Positions 1-6,836 of a DNA stretch of 10,738 nt are shown here, in pieces; the stretch's first letter is position 1; every line of letters begins with the position of its first letter. The DNA lies in NCBI GenBank assembly GCA_044227605.1, contig JBGAWJ010000051.1:1-10738 (forward strand). The letters run 5' to 3'. Source of the DNA: JAEUKQ01 sp044227605. Lineage in GTDB: Bacteria > Pseudomonadota > Alphaproteobacteria > JAEUKQ01. The notes beneath the pieces are model-generated. The model ran no database searches. It was not told the DNA's origin and was given only the letters and a program-made list of their open reading frames with translations. Made by a program: the position numbers and the translations under genes.

Positions 1-54
1 AAATATCAGGCGTTTGGACTGGATCATCTGATGAGCTAGTAGGGGTCGCATCAT
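1..54 (-). CDS. Unidentified ORF, 5' end only (runs off the window)
   Basis: An open frame of 18 codons starts at ATG 54-52, with a second ATG directly after it at 51-49, and stays open to the window edge. The first ATG overlaps the TGA stop of the truncated mutase as ATGA, a common arrangement for translational coupling. On the minus strand a GAGGTGA sequence, an almost full match to the 16S anti-SD, lies about 10 bases upstream, so initiation here is plausible. The visible peptide begins MMRPLLAHQM and continues with basic and hydrophobic residues. It does not match any part of methylmalonyl-CoA mutase and I do not recognise it. It could be the first gene of an inserted element or a chance frame. 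Confidence 0.3.
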   Translation of the reverse strand, partial: MMRPLLAHQMIQSKRLIF

Positions 55-1232
55 GTCGTCACGTTCACCTCTGGAGACATGACATGCCCGCCGATCTCAT
101 CGCCTATATCTTTATCTGCATCCTTGCTGCTGGCTTCATCAAGCGCGTTGGTATGCAAGGATTGCGTACCACCCAAAACCGCCGCCAATGCTTCCAAAGT
201 GGTGCGAATGACATTGTTATAAGGATCTTGCTCGGTCAAACTGACGCCCGAGGTTTGGCAATGGGTACGCAGGGTTAAACTGGCCGGGTTTTTGGGGTTG
301 AAAGGTTGGATTAATCTTGCCCACAAATATCTGGCGGCCCGTAATTTGGCTACTTCCATGAAAAAATTCATGCCAATAGCAAAGAAAAAAGATAACCGCG
401 GCGCAAAGCTATCAATATCCAACCCTTGGGCCAAGGCAGCGCGCACATATTCCAAGCCGTCCGCTAAGGTGAACGCTAATTCCTGTACCGCCGTAGCCCC
501 CGCCTCTTGCATATGATAACCAGAGATGGAGATTGAGTTGAATTTCGGCATATGGCCAGCGGTATAGGCAATAATATCTGCAACAATCCGCATCGAGGGT
601 GCGGGCGGGTAAATATAGGTGTTCCGCACCATGAATTCTTTTAAAATATCGTTCTGGATGGTGCCGGAAAGCTGCGATTGTTTGACCCCTTGTTCCTCCG
701 CGGCCACAATGAAACTGGCAAGCACAGGCAGAACCGCCCCATTCATCGTCATCGACACGCTCATTTTATCCAAGGGAATCTCATGGAATAAAATTTTCAT
801 ATCCTCCACGCTATCAATCGCTACCCCTGCCTTACCCACATCCCCTGTCACCCGCGGGTGATCCGAATCATAACCCCGGTGCGTGGCAAGATCGAACGCA
901 ACTGATAAGCCCATTTGCCCAGCCGCCAGATTTTTTTTATAAAAAGCGTTCGATTCCTCGGCAGTTGAAAAACCAGCATATTGACGGACCGTCCACGGGC
1001 GGTTGGCATACATGGTGGCCCGCGGCCCACGGGTATAGGGCGCGATACCGGGCAATTCTTGCAGTACATCCAATTGTTTGACATCAGCGACGGTGTATAA
1101 AGGCTTTATATCAAACCCCTCAGGCGTCTGCCAATTCAAGATTTGCAAAGGATCCTGCCCATTTAATTCGCTTTGGGCAATTTTGTACCAATCTTGGATG
1201 CTGGGTTTCAAGAAGGGTTTCTTTTTGGCCAT
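51..1232 (-). CDS. scpA: Methylmalonyl-CoA mutase large subunit, N-terminal half (truncated)
   Basis: In the intact family this adenosylcobalamin enzyme interconverts (R)-methylmalonyl-CoA and succinyl-CoA in propionate metabolism in the cytoplasm. Residues 1-367 follow the family closely: RGPRATMY near 69-75, YAGFSTA with the active-site Tyr85, the SGTIQNDILKEF block at 189-200 with Arg203 just after it, SGYHMQEAGA with His240, RTHCQTSGVSL at 322-332, and LGGTQSLHTNALDEA ending at 367. After that point (base 131 downwards) the next 26 residues, SSKDADKDIG and on to EVNVTT, are unrelated to the family, and the frame stops. Intact enzymes have about 700 residues, so the rest of the barrel and the whole C-terminal B12-binding domain (DxHxxG motif) are missing. 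The other two frames across the break do not restore the family sequence, so this is not a simple frameshift. The start is supported by AAGGA nine bases upstream. The product as it stands should be inactive; it may be a pseudogene, an insertion-interrupted gene or an assembly chimera. The symbol scpA/mutB refers to the intact family. Confidence 0.85.
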   Translation of the reverse strand: MAKKKPFLKPSIQDWYKIAQSELNGQDPLQILNWQTPEGFDIKPLYTVADVKQLDVLQELPGIAPYTRGPRATMYANRPWTVRQYAGFSTAEESNAFYKKNLAAGQMGLSVAFDLATHRGYDSDHPRVTGDVGKAGVAIDSVEDMKILFHEIPLDKMSVSMTMNGAVLPVLASFIVAAEEQGVKQSQLSGTIQNDILKEFMVRNTYIYPPAPSMRIVADIIAYTAGHMPKFNSISISGYHMQEAGATAVQELAFTLADGLEYVRAALAQGLDIDSFAPRLSFFFAIGMNFFMEVAKLRAARYLWARLIQPFNPKNPASLTLRTHCQTSGVSLTEQDPYNNVIRTTLEALAAVLGGTQSLHTNALDEASSKDADKDIGDEIGGHVMSPEVNVTT

Positions 1233-1308
1233 GATGGGTAATCCTTAAGGAACATACAGGTGAATAATTTTTCCCTTATGTTACCCGTAATTTCATAACC
1301 CGCAACCA

Positions 1309-1330
1309 AAGATTATATCAAGATTATATT
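1309..1330 (-). promoter_or_regulatory. Tandem 11-bp duplication carrying two TATAAT boxes upstream of the mutase
   Basis: The plus-strand sequence AAGATTATATC at 1309-1319 is followed directly by AAGATTATATT at 1320-1330, differing only in the last base. Read on the minus strand each copy contains a perfect TATAAT (1317-1312 and 1328-1323), pointing towards the mutase start at 1232. A TTGCCA element lies upstream of the nearer box with a short 15-base spacer. No good -35 pairs with the further box. This would give a 5' leader of roughly 70 to 85 bases. Promoter function is inferred. Confidence 0.4.
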
Positions 1331-1362
1331 TCTGGCAAAATCGGTTACCGGGCAGCCGCCCC

Positions 1363-1388
1363 TTGATAGCAAGAATTGATAGCAAGAC
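1363..1388. repeat. Tandem 13-bp direct repeat
   Basis: TTGATAGCAAGAA at 1363-1375 is followed immediately by TTGATAGCAAGAC at 1376-1388, with 12 of 13 bases identical. It lies between the end of the HAD gene and the mutase promoter region, about 35 bases from the separate 11-bp duplication. It may be a replication-slippage product or a pair of protein binding sites. Nothing in the sequence shows which. Confidence 0.7.
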
Positions 1389-1404
1389 TGGCTGATGGGA
1401 TTAT

Positions 1405-2364
1405 TTACCAAATAAATTTTGGCAACGCCGCAACGGGCGATAATCCTGCCTGTTGGCATTGCAGGGCAACCCGTTGCTCTAAACCCTGGGGTTGATCCAG
1501 TTGTAAGGATTCGGCGTGGATTCCCCCCAATATCCATAAACTATCAACCCCCATCGTCTGTGCGCCCATAATATCTGTTCGCAAGGCATCCCCAATGGCC
1601 AATATCTTGTTTTTTGGGACATTGCCCAAAAGCTTTAAGGCTTCTTGATAAACTGCCGGATGGGGTTTGCCGTGATAGCGGACTTCGCCACCCAATTCCT
1701 CATAACATTTAGCTAAGGCACCGGCACAAATTTCCCGCTTGCCGTTGCGAATAATTTCCAAATCAGGATTAACGCATAACATGGGTAAAGAATATTTAAT
1801 AGCCTGCCTGAGGACAGGTTCATAATCCTTCACTTCCTCACCGAAATGGCGCGCGCCAATGGCTAAAAAAAATTCTGCCTGATCCGGCTGCCGGACAATT
1901 TTCAGATTTAGCCCTTCAAAGAAATTGAGGTCGCTATCGCCAACAATTGCCAAGCATTTTTCTCCCAACCGGCGGTGCCAAGGATCGCGGCGATCCTTTA
2001 ACTGCTGCCAGGTTTCCTCGCCTGAAGAATAGATATGATTGTATAAATCCGGGGCGAAGCCGATTTTAGCGGTACCTTCCGCCACAACCCGCGCACGCCG
2101 GGGCGCATTCGATAATAGCAAGGTTTTTTTGCCTAGTTTTTTTAATTGACGCATACAATCGGCAGCACCTGGATAAGCGGTCACGCCGTCATGCAACACG
2201 CCCCAAAGATCAATAATAAACCCCTCATATCGCTGCGCTAGATCTGAAAAATGCTGTATTAAGGGAATGGGTTGGTTAGGGGAAAATTGGGTGCGGGATG
2301 GTGACACAATAAAATTCATATTCCTTACATCCGTCATTGAAGGGTAAATTTTTGCGGTTACCAT
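1405..2364 (-). CDS. HAD-superfamily class IIA hydrolase (TIGR01459-like)
   Basis: This is a predicted cytoplasmic phosphatase-type enzyme of the HAD superfamily, NagD-like subclass IIA; the substrate is unknown. With the start used here (319 residues) motif I is DLWGVLHDG with the nucleophile Asp52. The usual second Asp of DxD is Trp, which I recall as typical of the TIGR01459 group. Motif II is LLSNAPR near 83-89, the cap domain lies in between (roughly 115-225), the Lys motif is in HGKPHP near 231-236, and motif III/IV is IGDALRTD with Asp259 and Asp264. A TTG at 2388 and an ATG at 2382 would lengthen the protein, but ATG 2364 has AGGA nine bases upstream. A later ATG at 2319 is also possible and closer to the length of relatives. 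The gene lies upstream of the mutase on the same strand, separated by 172 bases holding possible promoters, so the two need not be co-transcribed. Confidence 0.85.
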   Translation of the reverse strand: MVTAKIYPSMTDVRNMNFIVSPSRTQFSPNQPIPLIQHFSDLAQRYEGFIIDLWGVLHDGVTAYPGAADCMRQLKKLGKKTLLLSNAPRRARVVAEGTAKIGFAPDLYNHIYSSGEETWQQLKDRRDPWHRRLGEKCLAIVGDSDLNFFEGLNLKIVRQPDQAEFFLAIGARHFGEEVKDYEPVLRQAIKYSLPMLCVNPDLEIIRNGKREICAGALAKCYEELGGEVRYHGKPHPAVYQEALKLLGNVPKNKILAIGDALRTDIMGAQTMGVDSLWILGGIHAESLQLDQPQGLEQRVALQCQQAGLSPVAALPKFIW

Positions 2365-2400
2365 AAGGGATTTTCCTGTCATCTGCAACTATCAACTAAC

Positions 2401-2431
2401 CTAAAATGGCACCCATCTGGTAAAATTTTAG
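2401..2431. repeat. Inverted repeat CTAAAAT-N17-ATTTTAG
   Basis: CTAAAAT at 2401-2407 is mirrored by ATTTTAG at 2425-2431, a perfect 7-bp pair around a 17-base centre. It lies in the gap between the divergent HAD and glpK genes, just downstream (for the minus strand) of a TATAAT box. It could be an operator or a weak leader hairpin, but AT-rich 7-mers pair by chance fairly often. Confidence 0.35.
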
Positions 2432-2433
2432 CC

Positions 2434-2460
2434 ATTATATTGACAACCCACCCACCCACC
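2434..2460 (-). promoter_or_regulatory. Possible HAD-gene promoter -10 next to a G-quadruplex-type run
   Basis: On the minus strand TATAAT occurs at 2439-2434, about 70 bases before the HAD start. Directly upstream, where spacer and -35 should be, the minus strand reads GGTGGGTGGGTGGG (2460-2447): three GGG tracts and one GG with single-T loops. No convincing -35 hexamer is present. The perfect -10 makes a promoter plausible but not certain. Confidence 0.35.
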
Positions 2461-2494
2461 GCTTTCAAAAGACAAGTTCTTCACCAAATGCTTC

Positions 2495-2523
2495 TTGACT
2501 TCACCTTCATACCGTCAAATGAT
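2495..2523 (+). promoter_or_regulatory. Candidate glpK promoter
   Basis: TTGACT (2495-2500, five of six against TTGACA) is followed after 17 bases by AATGAT (2518-2523, four of six against TATAAT). Transcription would start near 2530, leaving a leader of about 20 bases before the glpK ATG. The -10 is weak and lacks the first T, so this is tentative. Confidence 0.3.
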
Positions 2524-2549
2524 AAAATCAAATTTGCAAGAGTAGAAAT

Positions 2550-4043
2550 ATGGCATCCTCTGAATTTTTGTTGGCACTTGACCAAGGAACTACCAGCACG
2601 CGGGCAATCCTTCTTGATCACCTGGCCAAACCCCTATTTACCGCACAGCAGGAATTAAAGCAGTCTTTCCCCGCAGACGGTTGGGTGGAACATGATCCAA
2701 CGGAAATTTGGCAAACTTCCTTAAAATTATGTGCAGAAGTTCTCAAGCAAGCCAAAATGCCCCCCCATTCTAAGATCGTGATGGGAATTACCAATCAACG
2801 GGAAACAACCATCTTATGGGATAAAAAAAGCGGCAAAGCTTTTTATCCGGCAATTGTCTGGCAAGACCGACGCACGGCTGATTTTTGCCATGTTTTGATT
2901 GAAAAAGGCTGGTCAGGGAAAATTCAGCAAAAAACCGGCTTGTTAATTGATCCCTATTTTTCCGCGACCAAAATTCGTTGGATCTTGGACCATGTGGAGG
3001 GGTTAAGAGAAAAAGCTAAAAAAGGCCTGGTGGCTTTCGGAACAATTGACAGCTTTTTACTCTGGCATTTGACGGGTGGTAAAGTCCATGCAACCGACCC
3101 CACCAATGCCTCACGAACGTCGCTATATAATATTCATGACCATCAATGGGACCAGGAATTATTGGCATTATTTAATATTCCCGCGGGGTTATTGCCGGAA
3201 GTACGCCCCTCCTCCGGCACCTTTGGTGTTACCCAAACCGGTCTATTTGACCGGCAAATAGCCATTACAGGTATTGCCGGTGATCAACAGGCCGCCCTGA
3301 TCGGCCAAGCCTGTTTCCAACCCGGTATGATCAAAAGCACGTATGGCACCGGTTGCTTTATGTTGATGAATACGGGGGAAAACGCTGTGACTTCCCAGCA
3401 TCGTCTGTTAACGACCATCGGTTATCAAACGAAGAATCATTTGGCTTATGCCACCGAGGGCAGTATTTTTGTGGCGGGTGCCGCCATCCAATGGTTGCGG
3501 GATGGGTTAAAATTGATTGGGGCCGCTGGTGAGACGGAGCGTCTGGCCGCCAGCACGTCCAGCAATAAAGGGGTTTATTTTGTGCCAGCCTTCACAGGCT
3601 TAGGGGCCCCCTACTGGGATCCTAAAGCAAGAGGGGCAGTTTTTGGTTTGACCCGGGATGTTGGCATTGCAGAAATTGTCAGATCCGCGCTGGAAGCCGT
3701 GTGCTACCAAACCAAGGATTTATTGGAAACCATGCGATTGGATGGCGCTTATGAACCCAAAATATTACGGGTGGATGGTGGCATGACCGTGAATGACTGG
3801 TTGATGCAGTTTTTGGCTAATATTTTAGGGGTGCCGGTCGAACGCCCCCAAATTACCGAAACCACTGCTTTGGGAGCTGCCTATCTCGCGGGTCTGGGGT
3901 CTGGCTTCTTCTCTGATTTTGCTGAAATATCGCATTTGTGGAAATCCCAACGTCTATTCGAACCCAAAATGGCCGCAGATCAACGACTGGCCTTATATGC
4001 GGGCTGGCAAGAAGCGGTTAACCGTATCCGTTCCATGGCCTAA
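2550..4043 (+). CDS. glpK: Glycerol kinase
   Basis: Phosphorylates glycerol with ATP to sn-glycerol 3-phosphate in the cytoplasm, feeding glycolysis and phospholipid synthesis. The 497 residues match the full family length (about 500). The N-terminal phosphate-binding motif LALDQGTTSTRA is at 8-19. The glycerol-contacting residues are present: Arg84 and Glu85 in TNQRETT, Tyr136 in DPYFSATK, and the catalytic Asp245 in GIAGDQQAAL. The FGGY-family signature GAPYWDPKARG is at 352-362, and the second ATPase segment LRVDGGMTVNDWL is at 406-418. The ATG at 2550 is the first possible start and has only a weak AAGAG ahead of it. The usual partners (glycerol facilitator glpF, dehydrogenase glpD, regulator glpR) are not in the window. 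The gene diverges from the HAD gene and is followed after 34 bases by the rRNA methyltransferase. Confidence 0.97.
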   Translation: MASSEFLLALDQGTTSTRAILLDHLAKPLFTAQQELKQSFPADGWVEHDPTEIWQTSLKLCAEVLKQAKMPPHSKIVMGITNQRETTILWDKKSGKAFYPAIVWQDRRTADFCHVLIEKGWSGKIQQKTGLLIDPYFSATKIRWILDHVEGLREKAKKGLVAFGTIDSFLLWHLTGGKVHATDPTNASRTSLYNIHDHQWDQELLALFNIPAGLLPEVRPSSGTFGVTQTGLFDRQIAITGIAGDQQAALIGQACFQPGMIKSTYGTGCFMLMNTGENAVTSQHRLLTTIGYQTKNHLAYATEGSIFVAGAAIQWLRDGLKLIGAAGETERLAASTSSNKGVYFVPAFTGLGAPYWDPKARGAVFGLTRDVGIAEIVRSALEAVCYQTKDLLETMRLDGAYEPKILRVDGGMTVNDWLMQFLANILGVPVERPQITETTALGAAYLAGLGSGFFSDFAEISHLWKSQRLFEPKMAADQRLALYAGWQEAVNRIRSMA

Positions 4044-4077
4044 AGAACCCCACCAAAACAAGAAAAGGAATGATGCT

Positions 4078-5262
4078 TTGATATTGTGGCCGAGTATTAC
4101 CCTAACTGCCCGGGCAACCAAAAGGATAAACCAAGGCCATCCTTGGATATATTCCAATGAAATTGATATGAAAATGGCCAAAAAACTTCCTCCTGACCAG
4201 TTTGTGCGCGTGCTAGATCCCCAGGAGAAAATGATAGCAATTGCTTTTTTAAATACCCGCTCACTGATTTGTGGCCGTGTTATCAGTTGGAATCCCCATG
4301 AATCAATTGATATTGATTTTTGGAGGCATCGTTTGGAATCGGCCCTTAATTTACGTAAGAATTTTTTAAAAGAACCTTTTTACCGCCTGATCCATGCAGA
4401 GGCCGATGGTTTTCCCGGCATGGTGATCGACCGCTTTGGCGATATCCTGGTCATTCAGTTAAATACAGGCGCCAGCGAATTCATTTGGCAACATTGCCAA
4501 TCGCTGATCTCATCCGTCTTGTCGCCTAAAGGTATCGTGCTCCGGCGCGACAGTTCTATCCGTGAGCTTGAGGGATTGAATATGACCGGCCCGGAAATAA
4601 TCGGCCAAGTCCCTGACATTGTCCGTTTCCAGGAAAATCAAACTTTCTTTTTTGCTAATCTGCGGGAAGGCCAAAAAACCGGATGGTTTTTTGATCAACG
4701 GGATCAACGGCATTTGGTAGCCACATTCTGCAAGAATAAAACGGTATTGGATTGCTATTGCTTTTCGGGAGGATTTGCTGTCCAGGCTGCCAAGGCGGGC
4801 GCCCAATCAGTTCGGGGGATCGACCGTTCGGCAGAAGCACTGGAATTGGCCGCGATGGCCGCTGCGGAAAACAAACTGCAAAGCATTTGTGCCTGGCAAC
4901 AACAGGAAGTTTTTAAGGCGCTTGAGGACATGCAGCAACAAAATCAAAAATTTGATGTGGTCATTGTTGATCCCCCCGCCTTTATCAAAAGCAATAAAGA
5001 TTTGGTGGCCGGTAGCCGTGGTTACCGCAAATTAGCTAAGCTTTCGGCAGCGGTGGTTGAGAAAGAAGGGTTTTTATTTTTTGCATCTTGCTCCTACCAT
5101 ATGAGCGCTGCCGACCTTTTGGCGCAAATCAATTTGGGTTTAAATGATGCCAAACACCAGGCGAAAGTATTATATTGCGGCCAAGCAGGCATTGACCACC
5201 CCATTCATCCGGCCTTGCCGGAAACCGCCTATTTAAAAGCTTATTTATTACAAATTTTTTAA
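4078..5262 (+). CDS. rlmI: 23S rRNA (cytosine-C5) methyltransferase, RlmI-like
   Basis: Predicted S-adenosylmethionine-dependent methyltransferase of the RlmI family; the E. coli enzyme makes m5C1962 in 23S rRNA. With a TTG start at 4078 the protein has 394 residues, the normal family length. The N-terminal PUA-like RNA-binding domain covers about 2-75 (RINQGHPWIYSNEI at 17-29 is typical). The RlmI-specific middle domain follows, with EADGFPGMVIDRFGD at 108-122, then GQKTGWFFDQRDQR at 198-211. The Rossmann methyltransferase motif I is LDCYCFSGGF at 224-233, motif IV is VDPPAF at 297-302, and ASCSYH is at 336-341. The frame is open further upstream into glpK, but AAGGA at 4065-4069 is eight bases before the TTG, and the nearby ATG codons (4070, 4073) are in another frame and reach a stop after three codons. 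It probably shares a transcript with glpK and the NUDIX gene. Exact target base is inferred from the family. Confidence 0.92.
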   Translation: MILWPSITLTARATKRINQGHPWIYSNEIDMKMAKKLPPDQFVRVLDPQEKMIAIAFLNTRSLICGRVISWNPHESIDIDFWRHRLESALNLRKNFLKEPFYRLIHAEADGFPGMVIDRFGDILVIQLNTGASEFIWQHCQSLISSVLSPKGIVLRRDSSIRELEGLNMTGPEIIGQVPDIVRFQENQTFFFANLREGQKTGWFFDQRDQRHLVATFCKNKTVLDCYCFSGGFAVQAAKAGAQSVRGIDRSAEALELAAMAAAENKLQSICAWQQQEVFKALEDMQQQNQKFDVVIVDPPAFIKSNKDLVAGSRGYRKLAKLSAAVVEKEGFLFFASCSYHMSAADLLAQINLGLNDAKHQAKVLYCGQAGIDHPIHPALPETAYLKAYLLQIF

Positions 5263-5273
5263 ACATTTTTATC

Positions 5274-6128
5274 ATGACCCTCCTGCGTCGTATCCAAGAA
5301 TGTCACCAATATCATTTAGACGAATTCCTGCCTTTCTTTATTGAATCCCAACAGGTTGGGTGGATCCATCGTCATTTTGCCCCTGACTTATTAAAATACC
5401 CATCCGTTTTTCAGCAAAAGGATCAATCTATTCATTTAAGCTTGGGTTTAAAGACCTATAGTCAACGCAGCCAAGCGGTGGAAATCGTATTACGTGATCT
5501 ATACAAGCACGGGAAATTAGAGGGGTGGCGGGATGAAAATTATCCGGTATCCCCCGCTTGGGGCCAAGCCCCTTTTTTAGACATTGAACGGGCAGCAGTG
5601 GTTAAAATGGGGGTAAAAGGATACGGCATTCACATGAATGGATTTATCGGGCGGGGCAAAAATATCAAATTATGGGTGGCCAAACGCTCGGCAACCCGTC
5701 CTGTCGCGCCCGGAAAACTAGATCATTTGGTGGCAGGCGGCCTGCCCATCAATATCAGCCTGTTAGATAATTTGATCAAAGAAGCCAAAGAAGAGGCTGG
5801 TATCCCTAAAGATTTATCCCAACATGCCATCCCGGTTGGCGCCTTGTCTTACGTCATGCAATTACAGGAAGGGCTGCGCCAAGACACTATCTTTTGTTAT
5901 GATTTAGAGTTGCCGGAAAACTTTGTGCCCGTTAATCAAGACGGTGAAGTCAGTGACTTTTATCTATACCCCATCCAAAAAGTCAAAGAGCTTCTTGAAA
6001 ACACAGACCAATTCAAATTTAATACGGGGATGGTTATTATCGATTTTATGATCAGGCACGGCGTCATTGAACCCGATGATAACCAATATCTAAACCTTAT
6101 TCAAGCATTGCATCAAACAAGTTTATAA
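5274..6128 (+). CDS. NUDIX hydrolase with N-terminal DUF4743 domain
   Basis: A 284-residue protein of the group in which a DUF4743 region (about 15-110) precedes a NUDIX domain (about 110-255). This architecture is shared with the C-terminal part of fungal thiamine pyrophosphokinase-related proteins and is common in Alphaproteobacteria; the substrate, presumably a nucleoside diphosphate or thiamine-type pyrophosphate, is not established. The motif APGKLDHLVAGGLP (145-158) leads into the NUDIX helix, where KEAKEEAGI at 169-177 matches the REUxEExGU part with Arg replaced by Lys. The first Glu of the classical box (G-x5-E) is absent, which I recall as usual in this subgroup. The metal-binding Glu pair 173-174 is kept. 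The ATG is 11 bases after the rlmI stop with no visible SD, so translation is probably coupled to rlmI. Confidence 0.85.
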   Translation: MTLLRRIQECHQYHLDEFLPFFIESQQVGWIHRHFAPDLLKYPSVFQQKDQSIHLSLGLKTYSQRSQAVEIVLRDLYKHGKLEGWRDENYPVSPAWGQAPFLDIERAAVVKMGVKGYGIHMNGFIGRGKNIKLWVAKRSATRPVAPGKLDHLVAGGLPINISLLDNLIKEAKEEAGIPKDLSQHAIPVGALSYVMQLQEGLRQDTIFCYDLELPENFVPVNQDGEVSDFYLYPIQKVKELLENTDQFKFNTGMVIIDFMIRHGVIEPDDNQYLNLIQALHQTSL

Positions 6129-6162
6129 CCCAAGCCCTGCGATAGGGGCGCCTTCCTAAAAA

Positions 6163-6774
6163 TTAAAAATGGAATACTTGCTCCCATCCCTCCCAAATCA
6201 TTTTGATCGCCACATACAAGATAGTGACCAACCCCACATAGGCCAGCCAGTGATATTTCTTCAGTAAATTAGCAATCACCGTGGCGGCCACACCCATTAA
6301 AACCACCGATACGCTCAAGCCCACAATTAATACCCAGGTATGTTCTTGGGCAGCCCCAGCGACCGCCAACACATTGTCCAAAGACATTGATATATCAGCC
6401 AGGACAATCTGGATGATTGCTTGTCGCATGGTTTTAGGTTGCTTTTGCTGCAATGATTGAGGGGATTCCGGGTCATTTGCGTCTTCTGGCTTGTTGGCTG
6501 CTGCAATTTCACGCCATAATTTCCAACAAACCCATAATAACAAAACTCCTCCCGCAAGGGTTAAGCCGATGATCTGTAATAACTGGGATGTTATGACGGC
6601 AAAGAATATCCGCATGATGGTGGCGGCCAAAATACCAATCATAATCACTTTCGCCCGTTGCTCTTTGGGAAGGCGGGCCGCCACTAACCCCACCACAATG
6701 GCGTTATCCCCGGCTAAAACCAGGTCAATCAGCAATACCTGCCCCAAGGCAGCTAATTCCGAAGCTAAAACCAT
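6163..6774 (-). CDS. TerC-family integral membrane protein (YjbE-like)
   Basis: A 203-residue inner-membrane protein of the TerC superfamily; characterised relatives export manganese or are linked to metal and tellurite tolerance. About six hydrophobic segments are visible: near 8-32, 43-61, 66-86, 118-140, 147-171 and 176-196. The family's paired acidic motifs are present, DLVLAGDNAIV at 17-27 and DISMSLDNVLAV at 127-138; each has Asp residues inside a membrane segment, and together they would form the ion site. A hydrophilic loop rich in Asp, Glu, Gln and Lys spans about 90-115. AGGA lies six bases before the ATG. A promoter is seen upstream (6837-6865). The leader does not show the conserved elements of the yybP-ykoY manganese riboswitch. 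Metal specificity is inferred from the family only. Confidence 0.9.
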   Translation of the reverse strand: MVLASELAALGQVLLIDLVLAGDNAIVVGLVAARLPKEQRAKVIMIGILAATIMRIFFAVITSQLLQIIGLTLAGGVLLLWVCWKLWREIAAANKPEDANDPESPQSLQQKQPKTMRQAIIQIVLADISMSLDNVLAVAGAAQEHTWVLIVGLSVSVVLMGVAATVIANLLKKYHWLAYVGLVTILYVAIKMIWEGWEQVFHF

Positions 6775-6836
6775 TTGGAAATCCTATCTTTGAATGTGAA
6801 CGGCGATGATCATCATGACGAACAAGCCTGTATCGG

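Noticed and set aside
1..131. A specific insertion-sequence end or intron at the mutase junction
   Set aside because: Without sequence to the left there is no second terminus, target duplication or catalytic core to identify; the family cannot be assigned.
2440..2658. Plus-strand 72-codon ORF upstream of and overlapping glpK
   Set aside because: It overlaps glpK in another frame, starts with no SD and has no recognisable sequence.
3919..4077. Upstream extension of the rRNA methyltransferase frame into glpK
   Set aside because: The extra 53 residues are out-of-frame glpK sequence with no family similarity. The TTG at 4078 has a well-placed AAGGA and gives the normal family length.
6131..6153. 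GCCCT/AGGGGC hairpin between the convergent NUDIX and terC genes as a bidirectional terminator
   Set aside because: The stem is bulged and neither strand has a T run directly after it, so it is not a canonical terminator.
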